64,000 bases of DNA from Formicarius rufipectus (Eukaryota; Chordata; Aves; Passeriformes; Formicariidae): contig VXAU01002236.1 in assembly GCA_013399695.1 (NCBI GenBank), forward strand, positions 74,953 to 138,952. The letters are read 5' to 3'. A program made the translations under genes and the position numbers. The notes below the pieces were generated by a model. The model searched no databases and had not been told where the DNA came from. It worked only from the letters and a program-made list of their open reading frames with translations. This document shows positions 1-10,938 of this stretch, in pieces; position 1 is the stretch's first letter; each line of letters begins with the position of its first letter.

Positions 1-290
1 CCCTCCATCCCTTGTCCCAAGTCCCTCCATCCCTTGTTCTGTCCCTCAACCCCTGTTTCCTGTCACTCCATCCCTTGTCCCCAGTCCCTCTCCAACTTCC
101 CTTTAGGCACTGGAAGGGGCTCTCAGGTCTGCCCAGAGCCTTCTCTTCTCCAGGTGAGCCCCCCCAGCTCCCCCAGCCTGTCTCCAGAGCAGAGGGGCTC
201 CAGCCCTCAGAGCATCTCTATGGCCTTTCTGGACTTGCTCCAGCAGCTCCACATCCTCCCTGTGCTGAGGACCCCAGACCCGGACATGTC
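1..290 (-). mobile_element. CR1 LINE fragment, cut by the window edge
   Basis: Contains the CR1 signature in reverse (CCCTCCATCCCTTGTCCCCA, then CTCTGGAGACAGG on the other strand), seen in several other copies here. The 3' end lies outside the window. The start of the window repeats CCCTCCATCCCTTGTCC in tandem. Confidence 0.8.
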
Positions 291-419
291 TCCAGGTGGG
301 GTCTCATGAGGGACAATAATGAGGGGTGTGTATGATGAGCTCACACCTTCCCTCACACAGGACACGGCCCCAGGACTGCCAGAGCTCCAGGAGTGTGTGG
401 ACAATGGGACAGGGGGGGA

Positions 420-512
420 TTGTTAGGGGGTGTGTGCAGGGCCAGGGGTTGGACTGGATGATTCTGGTGAGTCCCTTCCCACTCAGGAGATTTCATGATT
501 CTATGATTCTTC
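420..512 (+). mobile_element. CR1 LINE 3' end
   Basis: Short copy with GGTTGGACTGGATGATTC and a terminal ATTCTATGATTCT, the CR1 3' tail. Confidence 0.8.
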
Positions 513-1380
513 CCAGACTGGCACCTGCCCTTGAGGAGCAGGAACCCGCTCAGGTGAGGGCTGCAGGAGGCAGAGCCACAGCTCCAAACACAACCCAGTG
601 CTGCTCATCACTGACATCTCCACCAAGGTACAAGGGGGGCATCCAGCCAGGTGATGTTCAGAAGGACTCTGGGATCCATCCTCAACTCGCAGCCTCCTCT
701 CCCACCATCTCTGGAGTTCTGTGCATTGGTTCATGAGCCTTGGGGACATTGGGAGGACACAGCGAGCGGGGTCTGTTTGTCAAGCCATGTGCTGGGGAAA
801 GAGGCTGTGACAGAGAGTTGTCCCCAGCCAGGGACGGCCCTTGAGGATGTGGCTCTGTGGAAGGAACAATGCCAAGGCTGGAGAACTTTGGGGTGGCAGA
901 GAGACCTGCTGGCCAGGTGTGTGGTCCAGGGGCAGGAGGAATGTGTGGCACCAAGAGTGGTGGAGGAGAAGGATGTGGGAGGCCAGCTTGGGTGTGTTTT
1001 CACCTTCAAAGCCTCCTTTCAGGATCTCCTGAGGGACTGACTGCCACTTTGCCTGGTGTTATTGAAACATCACATTTACTGCTGCTTTGTCTTTTCCTGC
1101 CTCCTTATCACTTGCAGCTGCAGTGCCCCCTTCTCTCGGGGCATTTCAGGAAGCTGTGGTCCCATTTCAGATCAGCAATACTTCCTGAAATGTTCTGCTG
1201 TCTTGGATCAAGGAGACCAGCGTGACACTGCTCTGAAAACAAGAACCCACGGGCCATCAAATGTCAAAGCTCCCAAAGCTGCAGTCTGTGGAGTCAAGCA
1301 CTTTTCCTAAAGGCCTTCACACAACAGCTGGGCATCAAAAACCACAAAGTTACCCCAGGCCTGCAACATCTACATTCACT

Positions 1381-1440
1381 TTATAAATAAATATTCAGAA
1401 TATAGAAATATATTTATTTATAAATAAATATTCCGAATTT
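1381..1440. repeat. AT-rich direct repeat with internal dyad symmetry
   Basis: TTATAAATAAATATTC occurs at 1381 and again at 1418, each followed by AGA or CGA. The segment between is close to the reverse complement (TATATTTATTTATAA). Confidence 0.75.
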
Positions 1441-2889
1441 CCCATTCAGAATGCAACTTTTTTTTCCCAAAGATATCATATTGCTCTTCCGTTTCGCATT
1501 CACTGTTAGATTTTCTCAGAGAAAACAAGAGGAAACCCCCCACTATTTCCATCTTCTTGCTACAAAATTTACACCAACCTGTAACTACTTTGTGCCCTAA
1601 TTGTAGTAGTTTTCCTTTTGTTCTAGTCATAAAAGCTGGATGAGATTTTTGTGAGTCCCATGCTGAACTTTCCTCTGCTGGGCAGCCCTGACTATAATTC
1701 CCATTTTCTAACATTTATTTTCTCCTGCTGGCAAAAGGTCACCTTGGCTTTTTCCAGTGCCAGTCACCTTTTTCTCCTGATGCAAAGTCAACTCTCCACA
1801 GCATTTCCAAGAGCCTCAAAGTCCCTGACTGCCCTTCCACCCACCAGGATGGGGTTCTTGCCTCAAGGGCTGGCACTGTCCCATTTCTCATGAGAGCTGC
1901 TCAGAGGGAGGTTCTCACCCCAGAGCAGCCCAGCCCAGGAACTGCTGCCAGTCCTTCAGTTAGAAAGGAGAAGGTCTTCCAGGAAGGATGTTTGGTCTGC
2001 AGATATTATTCAGCCTTCACTTCCTCCATTACCAAGGGCCTTTCTCTGCAAGGTCTCTCTTAGTCTCAACTTTTCTGCCTTATCTGTTGGCATAAATTTA
2101 AAAAAAAACTCAACAGAAATTCAAACAAGTTGGTGCATCATGTGCAGTGAAAGCCTGTAGGGATTGTCCATGGTGTTGTTATTCCTCTTTACCTCACAAG
2201 ATGCAAAGGTGGTTTGTGGCAACACTGCAGGCAGTGAGGCCAGAAAATTGTGTGGTCTGTCATGAGGGTGCTGGGGCAGACTGGGCTCTGAGCAGGAGAA
2301 AGATGCCCCTACCTGTGAGGAAAAGCAGGCAAGGAAAGGCAGCACCACACCACCAGCCTCACACTGGGGAGCTGCTTTCCAGCGTGTCACCTTTCACCTG
2401 TTCTACAACCCTGAGAAAATCAGCACTGTTGAAACATTAAAGAGGCCCTTTAAAAATTGAGCAGCAAAGTTCACCTGCTTTTTAGAGCCATATTTAAAGC
2501 AGTTTGGAAGTGGATTCTCTCTCTCCAAACCTGGGCTTCGGTCCAGGTGTCACCAAGTGGAGCTGGGAGGAGGCTCCAGAGCCTCCAGCACTGGGAGTGG
2601 ACACACCACCCCACTTCACTGCAGTGTTCAGGGCTGCATTTCACCTTCACATCTCTGTAGAGAAACCTTTAGCACTTGACCTTGCTCTGTTTCACCAAGG
2701 CTAAGCAAAAGTTGGATTTGTTGTTTTGAGAGACAGCAGAAGCTGAAATACTGAGTTTTTCACTTTCTTCACTGAAAACACAGATCAGCAGTACCTGATC
2801 CCACACCACTCGCAGATCCTCTTGTGCCTCTTGCCCCCCACACCCCACGGGTCCCCAGGGCTTTGCCTGCCCGATACCCTCAGTCCCAT

Positions 2890-3010
2890 TTGTTCCCTGG
2901 TGCAAAACAGCTGAAATGAGCTGCCCAAGGTCACACAGTGAGATGGCAGAGATCCCTGGCAGGGACGAAACTGGAGACCTAAGAGTGAGTCCAGCACATT
3001 TAGAGCAGAT
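2890..3010 (+). mobile_element. MIR-like SINE remnant
   Basis: GAGCTGCCCAAGGTCACACAG followed by GGCAGAGATCCCTGGCAGGG and GGAGACCTA resembles the MIR core and its 3' part. Confidence 0.55.
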
Positions 3011-3424
3011 TGGGTTACGTTACCCACTTGACTGCAGATAAACAGCGTTAATGGCTCTCTGCTACGTTCACCTTTCAACATCATGCTGAGGTGACTCCCA
3101 GCCCTCCTCCACTGCTTTTGCAGTTGTTCAAATAGATGCTCAAATCCTGTTTTGGCTTACTTTGTGAGGAAAACAGGTCCTCCAGCGTCTGACCCAGTAT
3201 GAGTTAAAAACTGAATTTCTGCCTTGCTTAAGAAAAATACCAAATAAACCCATCACATGCTTAACCCCCAAAGCTGCCAGCTCAATAGCTGACCCTGCTG
3301 TGGTCTCTAAGTGCATCTTTATGAGTTTCTCACGTGCACTGTGTTGAACACACTCAGTTATGTCTGTTTATGGTGACCCTGCACTTTCTCTCATGGCTCA
3401 CAAAATAATTGTAATTTTCCATCT

Positions 3425-3740
3425 TATGGTTTGGGTTGGAAGGACCTTAGAGACCATCCAGTTCCAACCCCTGTCATGGGCAGGGACACCTCCCATCAGC
3501 CCAGGTTGCTCCAAGCCCCATCCAACCTGCCCTTGGACACTTCCAGGGATGGGGCAGCCACAGCTTCTCTGGGCAACCTGTGCCAGGGCCTGCCCACCCT
3601 CACAGGGAAGGATTCCTTCCCTATATCTAATCTAAACCTACCTTCTTTCAGTTTGAATCCATTCCCCCCTGTCCGGTCACTACATGCTCTTGTAAAAAAT
3701 CCCTCTCTCTCTTTCTTGTAGGTCCCTTCAGGGAGATCTG
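3425..3740 (-). mobile_element. CR1 LINE fragment
   Basis: Opens with GGTTTGGGTTGGAAGGACCT (reverse complement of the CR1 3' end), then the conserved CCAAGCCCCATCCAACCTG and GATGGGGCAGCCACAGC blocks. Confidence 0.92.
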
Positions 3741-6700
3741 ATACCATGCAAGACTCGTGTTTTCACAAATACTCCTCCTCATTTCTGTGCAGTCATGCCA
3801 GACCCTCTGAGACAGATACTCCGAGACAAACACAGCACACTGCAACAACAGAACATCTCCACAACCTTACAAGCAATCTGAAATACTGCAAATTAATTCA
3901 GAATTCAGCTCCCTTGCAGTGCTAGACAGGTCCTGCGTAAATAAAACACCTCCTGGCCAATGACGTGTTCTGTGACTTCTCTTCGTGTGCCATTTGTTCC
4001 TTTATCGTTTCCCCTTTGGTCTCCCCGTGGCTCTGTGAGGAGATGTCAGCCTTGAGTTCTGCCTAAATCCACTTGCCTGGGAGTAAAGCATGACACAGGT
4101 TTGTTATTCTGGGTCAGTGGAATCAGCATCACCTCCAGGAGCACAGCTCTCAGCAGAGCTTAGCTCTGAGCTCTGCGCTGCAAAGGGAGTGGTTGGTAAC
4201 AACGCTATTAATAGAGAGCAGAAAGTTTGCTGTGCTCGAAGCAAAGGCAAAAGGAACATGATGAATTCAAAGAAAATATTGGAAACCAGCTAAGAAATAT
4301 GAAAGTTTTGGAAAGCACACGATGCTTGATCCTTGCTCCACATGAGGATCTCCAGTGGCTGATGGGAACATGGAGGATTTCTTTCCCAGAGAGCACAGAT
4401 CTGTTAGGGCTTTTTAAAAGGTTCATTTCTTCCCAGCTGCTTTGCTAACAGACAGCTTGGGAAACCACATATCCATTAGCCCTAGGGCAGCATCCCATTG
4501 TTTGCATCCCTTGCCAGGTGCCAACTGCACGGTGCTTGTCTCATCCAAACCCTCACCCATTGGGATACTTTGACACAAAATCTTTCTTGGGACATTCAAA
4601 TGGAAGTCTTGACTACGGAAGCAGCATCAAGGATATTCTCTTTATGACCACATAACTGGTCCCTGCTGGGACAGGATTGGTCTGGGCCTTTCCAGCACTC
4701 AGGGAGGTGGAGTTCACAACTTGCATTTTTAGAAAATTCCATGATTCCCAGAGCTGGTATTATAACTTCCCTTGACTTTGGCAAGATTTAAGTCAGCCTA
4801 AACTCACCCCCATAACTCACCCCTTTTCCTCGTGCTGTTCCAAGTGCCGTTGGGTGGATGGAATGGCACAGCACAGCCCAAGACCTGCTACTTCCCAAAA
4901 TCTTGTTAGGGCTGTTCCCTGACAACAGAGAGCAGTGGCCAGAGACATCTCCCAGAGGCAACTTCCACCAAATGCTTTTGAAGACATGCTGCCAGAGCAC
5001 ACTGGGATCTGCCCCAAGGACACTGGAGGTGTTTTTCCAGAGTCAGGGTACACCAGACTGGTGAGACTGGATTTTGCTCTCTGCACCCCTTACCTGTCTG
5101 TGTAACACAGGGGGTGAGAATAAAGCCATGGAGCCAAACCCACAGGTCACACCAGTGTTTGCTATCATTCCATCGAAGCAGAGAGCACTGGGGAATGAGT
5201 TATTAACCATAAGTTATCCCAAGATGAATATTATTTGAAAGCATTTCTTTCTTGGGAATATTCCTTGTGAGTGGTCCAGAGAATTATGTTTCCTTTTAAT
5301 ATAAGTTCTTTAATTTATATTCTGAGGCATGCACTCCAAAGATTAAGTTTACCCTGGGCTATGAAATTAAGTTTAACCAATATTTCAGGCTGGTTATTTA
5401 TACGATCTATTCCACCACACAGTTACTGGTTTAGCAGAGCAGTGATATCCCCAAGTGCAGTAGATACTAGTGAGGGTCATGATTTTTTCTAAGCCTTTAA
5501 TTTAGGCTATAAAGGAACCACATGCTTTAAACACCCACAAAGGAGATTTGAAGCAATCTGAACAAATTATTTGTAAAAGCCAGATTGCACCTCATTTTCC
5601 TGTAGCTTCTCAATGCATCTCACTGGGACCTGCCAAAATCAGAGGAAGGAAAAGCGGACTCAGGCTGTGCCTTTGTCTCTGAGATGCTGAACACAACCCC
5701 TGCAACCATAACCCAGAGAGCACATGCCTTGCAGGAGTGTTTCCATTTATTTTGCAGACCTTCTCTTCAGCTCAGATCCGTGCCCCATTCATTGCCATCT
5801 CACAGTACAGTCTTGCATCATGTGTACTTCATTTCCCACTGACACTGTGGGCCTTTACTGAGCTATGTTCACTATGTCCACTATGTCCCCTCTCACATTC
5901 CAGGGAAAGTGTCCAGTGGTACACTGTCATATCCCACCGGATATCTCTGCACTCTTTGTCCAACAACTGGCTGAGATGCTGCTTTCCAATTCAAGCATTG
6001 CAGCTGGGATAAGCTATACAAAAATCATAAAAAGAGCAGTACCTATCCCAAGACAGCTAGGATGCTACAGATTAAGCTGCTTTGATTACAGCCACTAAAT
6101 AGACTTTGGTTTTCCATCTGAAATACCAAAAGGAATCGATTGGAGACCCCTGAGTCCCTCAGGGGAGTTCATGCTCCTCTTACTACCCCGAATACAAGCT
6201 CTAAAAGGCTGCCACTGAAATCCAGGCCCCTGTAGCCTCTTGAGAATACTTTTGCTATAAAGCTGCAGAACCATGAGCGAATAGCCTTGTATGGTAACTC
6301 GGAGGTAGACACGCAGGGGAGGTCGCTGAGAAAGTCTTGGATAGTTAGGAAGAGTTAGTCTGGTGTCAGGAAGCTTGTCCTCAGTCTGCTTTGCCTGCAG
6401 AGGAGCCCTGGGGTGCCCTTCCCTTCTCCCAGCTCCGTGTTGTGGGTGGCCGTGGTGCGGAGCACGACCAAGTCCTGGGACATTTATGTTGGTTTCTGAG
6501 GCAGCTCCGTCAGATTCGGTGGCTGTGGCTGGTCACTCTTGGTCTGGTTTGCAGGAGGGGGCCACGTGGTCTTCTGATGGAGGTGGCTGAGGAAGAGAAA
6601 CAGGAGTTGGGTGATTTGGGAGACGGACACAGAACACAACATGAACACAGCGTGAGTTATTCAGGGAAGAAGAGGAGGCCACAGATCGTGCCTGGCTAGT

Positions 6701-9700
6701 GGACTGTGCTGGCCATCTGTCTGGTCTGAAAATGCTTTTCATAACCTTGAAATCAAGGTTTTCAAATGTCTATTTTGTCCCTAACTAAAGAACTGTGCTG
6801 GCAAATCTTAAGCTTGAGCTAAGGTGATTATCTTAGACAGTAGTAGGTCTTAACATTTAAGTCTAAAAGTGCCCTTTCAGCACATAACTTTAGGACACAG
6901 CTCTGTTAAATACAAGCATTCTAAGAGGTTTCAGGGAAATCTAAGGTCCAAACAAAGCCATATGACCCTACTCTTCTTGGCTTGGGCTTCACAGCATCTT
7001 GATGCCACAACATAAAAGATTAACACATCAGTGATGCTTTTCCCCTTATGCAGAACTCACTATAAAAATTCCAGCTAGACAAGCCACAGAACCACAAATT
7101 TCCATCTGGCCTTAAGGAAAAACAACATTTTAGAAAGCAAAAGAGAGATCCAGGAATTCACACCACCCTGCACTGTGCAGGGTGGGAAGTCTCTTGCTGT
7201 CTAGGAAGGGATGCATTTCTCTAACATGGCCATCTGGAGGTGTCTGTCTGATTAGATGTTGTCAAGAAACAGTTTTAATTAAAAAAGTCCAACAAACCAA
7301 ACAGGAATTTTTAGTATGTGTGTTGTCAAAATTACAGACCAAGGCAGTTTTGACACCTACTCCTTGTAATTTGTGATTCCTTCAGCAGGCAGGCACTGGT
7401 CCCTGTCCCATGGCAGAGCTGCAAATGGAAGCACACAGCCAAGTGCAGGGTTAGAAAACATGCCCAATGTGCTGCTACATTATGATCATACCCATTTAAA
7501 TGAGGCAGGAACTTGGGAAATGCTGACACAGATATCAGAGGTGCTCCTGAAAGCCTTCAATGATTTCCCTTGTGTCCTGTGCTCCGAGACAAAGCCAGAG
7601 CTGGGCCATGGCCATGCTGAGTTGGTGGAGACCATAAAGAGCAAAGACCGGGCACCTGTTTGGGGCTGTTTCCTCACCTTGTCGTGACATGGAGGAGATC
7701 AGAAACTCATTTTGTGTGGAAGGAAACAAGTGTGGTCAAATAACTGCTGCCAAGAATTGCTTATGGCTCATGGACTATCCCAGAGGCCCAGTATAGGGAA
7801 GTTAATCCAGGCTCCCATGGAACTCGATGCCTTTCCTCCGGTTCTGTCCCAGCAAAGGTGGTTTGTACGCCAAGGAAACGGGGAGGTGACTGTCCCCTCT
7901 GCCCAGCATCACTGCAGCTGGGTGGGGATGGCTCAAGGAAGGGTTGGATCCCTGGTTCAAAGCCTTTGGGAAACTGGATGGGGTCCAGCAAGGGGAGCCC
8001 CAGGGCTCATAACCTGCCAGGAGAGGCTGGGAAGGGCTGGGGGAGCTGGGCTTGTTCAGCCTGGCCAAGAGGAGGCCAAGAGGCCACCCCACTGCTGCTG
8101 CAGGGGCAGGGAGAAGGATGTTGGAGCCAAGCTGTTCTGGGCAGAGCAGACACTGTAACGGGGCAGTGCCACATCCTGCCCTGGGGCAGTTCAGGCTGAG
8201 TGCTGGGAAAACCTTCCTCAGTGAGGGAACACATCACTCAGGAAGGCTGTGGGTCTCCATCCTGGGAGGCTGAACTAAACCTGGCTAAACACTCTGCAGA
8301 TCATCTGGTGGGATGGCCCTACCTGGAGCAGAGGATTTGACTCCTGATCTTCAGCAGTCCCTTTCACCCAGGATGTCCACCCTCCTGCCTGATAGTTTTT
8401 TTATCCCTGGATAAATACCTTTCCTGTGGGCTTGAGCATAAGAGGCACCCTTTGACTCCTTACGCTGCAACTCAGCATATCAGATTCCAAGATGAGTCCC
8501 ATGGATACAGGGAGGGCAATTCCATCTCTGTTTGCATGAGAGAATCAGGTACACATATGGGAGGCTTGACTGGTATGGCAAAAGCTATGGAAGGTGGTGG
8601 AAACTGTCACTGACTCTGACATCCTTGGGACCTGCTTGGATTAGGGTTCCTCCAGTGAATTTAGTGCTTACCGTCCTTGCTGAGGAGGATTGGTGCTAAC
8701 AGGTCTTTAGCTTCTGATAGCAAGAGGCCAACAAGATCTGAAGATGGAAGAGATGTGTCTGAGACTGCATCTGTTTTATCCTCTTCTGTTGCATTGTCGA
8801 CGCTTATAAATATGGAAAACGCCATCAATACTTCTGACATGGAATGGTCACTGAAAATCCTGTCCAGGCTCTCACACAGGATGTGCTACAAACTTCTGTG
8901 TGTTCTCAACCTCTCAGCAGCATGGGATGCTCTCTGCTGTTACAGACAGATGTCAAAGTATTCTTCAGAATTTCTTAAAAGTGTTTTCCCCTCATTACAT
9001 TAGAAGTAATGAGCCTGGAAACTTAAAAATTGTTTTCCATCCTTCTTTAAAACTGGGTTTTTTTAAAGGGACTGGTCATTATCAGTGGGACAGATTTAAT
9101 CAGTTAAAAACACACAGAGAGTTGTGATACTTTTATTCCCATGTGACAGGACACAGGTTCAGGTTATGAACCTTCTGAAGTCCAGAAGCCCAAGCTCTAT
9201 TTCTGCAGCTGTTCATGCAGCGGAGAGCCATGTGAGCTCTTTGCCTACACCCATCTACTGTAACTGCTGAGAAAAAGGACATGGTCCTGCAGCCAAAGCC
9301 TGGTTTGTGTTTGGGAGAGCAGGTGGGTCAAAAGGCTGAAACAACCTGCTTAAGGTCTCTGCTAACAAAGCAACTGAACCAGAGCAGCGTTTCAGCAACT
9401 CACTCCTCAAAAAAGCCTGAACAGAGGCCAACCCCCACGCAGCACCAACCCACCAGCAGCCTCCAGATCATCTTTCTCCCATGGTTTCACTTCCAAAGCG
9501 ACAAAGTGTGTTTAGAAACTCTGGCTAAGTTATGTTTGAAGCACCTTCCCCTGAGAAAAGTCAGAAAAGGACATTTCATGTTGCTGTTTACCATTCCCAG
9601 AAGCCATCTCCTACCTTTTCTCATCTGGTAAATGGCTGTGTGTGCTCAGGATCTTGTGAACGTTCTGCCATGCAATGAAAAAAAAAGGGGGAAAAAAAAA

Positions 9701-10098
9701 TCAAACGTGTAGGAATGAATAATTCCTGAGAACAAACCCCATGGGTTTTTCCTGATGATCAGATTTAATATGACAGTAATCAGCTTCTGCTTATTCATTG
9801 CCCTTGAAGGGAATATCTCAAGGCCTTTTGCAGCTCAGGCAACATTCATAGCCTATGCAAATGCACAGACACATCTGAATTCTGCATTTTAATGCCAGCA
9901 CTAAAATACATGAAATGCAACACAAAAACCCTCTTCCAAAAAAGACTTTTGCAGGCTACATTTGGGTACATTTGCTGCCAGCAATCCCTGCATTCCGGGC
10001 TGCACCTGCACATGTAAGCTCTGATTACATACACAGGTCATGACTTCTCAGACACTATTGAGGGATGGATAAAAAAGGAAGATATTTTGTTCCAGTGC
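3741..10098. other. 3' flank of the PDZ gene, no confirmed exon
   Basis: Apart from the old CR1 near 8 kb, no repeat or exon could be supported. I looked here for the WW domain expected from STXBP4 and saw none, but an exon of about 90 bases could be missed by eye. An A-rich tract lies near 9680. Confidence 0.5.
7885..8290 (+). mobile_element. Older, diverged CR1 LINE fragment
   Basis: GAGCTGGGCTTGTTCAGCCTG followed by AAGAGGAGG and a final AGGCTG tail recall an older CR1 subfamily. More diverged than the others in the window. Confidence 0.6.
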
Positions 10099-10286
10099 TC
10101 AACATCCCATGCTGTCTGACCCTGGGGTCAAGTTAAATGCATTTCCAAAGTCTGACCCCAAACTGCACAGGCTCCAGGACACAGTGCTGCAGATCTGGAG
10201 GCGCTTTAATTCTGCCTTCTCTGGAGCAGAGGACAGAGCATCTACAGTTCCCTTTGCTCCACTGTTTCCTCTTGATTTCAGGAGCT
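10099..10286 (-). CDS. Candidate terminal coding exon of the PDZ gene
   Basis: Weak acceptor CCCAAG|AG in the right phase, then an open frame beginning ELLKSRGNSGAKG and ending at a TGA at 10099. The first residues loosely recall the STXBP4 KELVKS segment that precedes its WW domain, but no WW sequence follows. The minus strand has ATTAAA hexamers near 9892 and 9765 that could serve as poly(A) signals. This is a low-confidence end for the gene. Confidence 0.25.
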
Positions 10287-10498
10287 CTTGGGACAGGCCA
10301 CTGGAAGGCACAGCAGATACACTGAATATTAGTACTTCTTTAGTTAGGGACAAAATACAGATAGCGAAGTGGAAGAACAGCAAATTAAAAGAGTAAGCAA
10401 ATTATGTGTGAGATTTTGCAGGATATCTGCAGGGAAGAAAAGCACTGGAAGAGCAAATCCATTCTTCAAGTTTGTAGAGAAGCAACGAGCAGCTTTAC

Positions 10499-10562
10499 CA
10501 AGAGAAGGTTTGCAGGGATGATTTAGACAACAGAGCTCCTGAACAGCCTCAACGAGAACATC
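10499..10562 (-). CDS. Candidate PDZ gene coding exon 19
   Basis: Possible acceptor CACCAG|G and donor G|GTAAAG, with phase 0 in and 1 out. Encodes DVLVEAVQELCCLNHP. The VEAVQEL block resembles the FVEAIQEV of STXBP4 that follows KLLHFV, which is where it should be. An alternative acceptor nine bases upstream keeps the frame. Confidence 0.42.
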
Positions 10563-10821
10563 CTGGTGGGACTGGTGAGCCAGAGGGAGCAGAGCCACCA
10601 GCAAAACCTGCCCCACAGAGTTGGCATCGCTCTTAGGAACAGGGGAATATGTGAGTCCATCCCCAGTTCCTCCTCACCAACAGACAGTGCCTCTTTAGAG
10701 GGAGAAAGGAAGAAATAACGCCCTCGTGCCTATGGAGCAGGAAGTTCATTGGACTTGCAAAGGCCCCTCCAAGGCAGAGGCTGCAGTGCTGGCCCAGCCC
10801 CGGGGTGGGTGCACACCTCAC

Positions 10822-10938
10822 CTGCACGAACAGCAGCAGTTTCCTGTTGCAGATCTCCAGGCGCTTCCGGGACACTTCGGATTTCCGTAACTGGCCATCA
10901 GCCAGGGCCAGCTGCCTCTTCAGCTCCACCATGTCCTC
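10822..10938 (-). CDS. PDZ gene coding exon 18 (coiled coil)
   Basis: Acceptor CTGTGCCAG, donor CAG|GTGAGG. Residues 573-611: DMVELKRQLALADGQLRKSE then RKLLLFVQ. The QLRKSE block and the KLL-FV end match STXBP4. If the donor were not used, the frame would read on to a stop at about 10633 without recognisable sequence. Confidence 0.93.

Larger units (their letters stand above)
513..3424. other. 3' flank of the PDZ gene, no gene seen
   Basis: Unique-looking DNA apart from the AT-rich repeat at 1381 and the MIR remnant at 2890. Short open frames on both strands show no domain or splice support. Confidence 0.6.

Noticed and set aside
3075..3110. EEGWES on the minus strand as a possible WW-domain start
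   Set aside because: The frame hits a stop within nine codons and lacks the Tyr-Phe and second Trp.
8677..9003. 108-codon plus frame
   Set aside because: No domain, ordinary base composition and no splice or promoter support.
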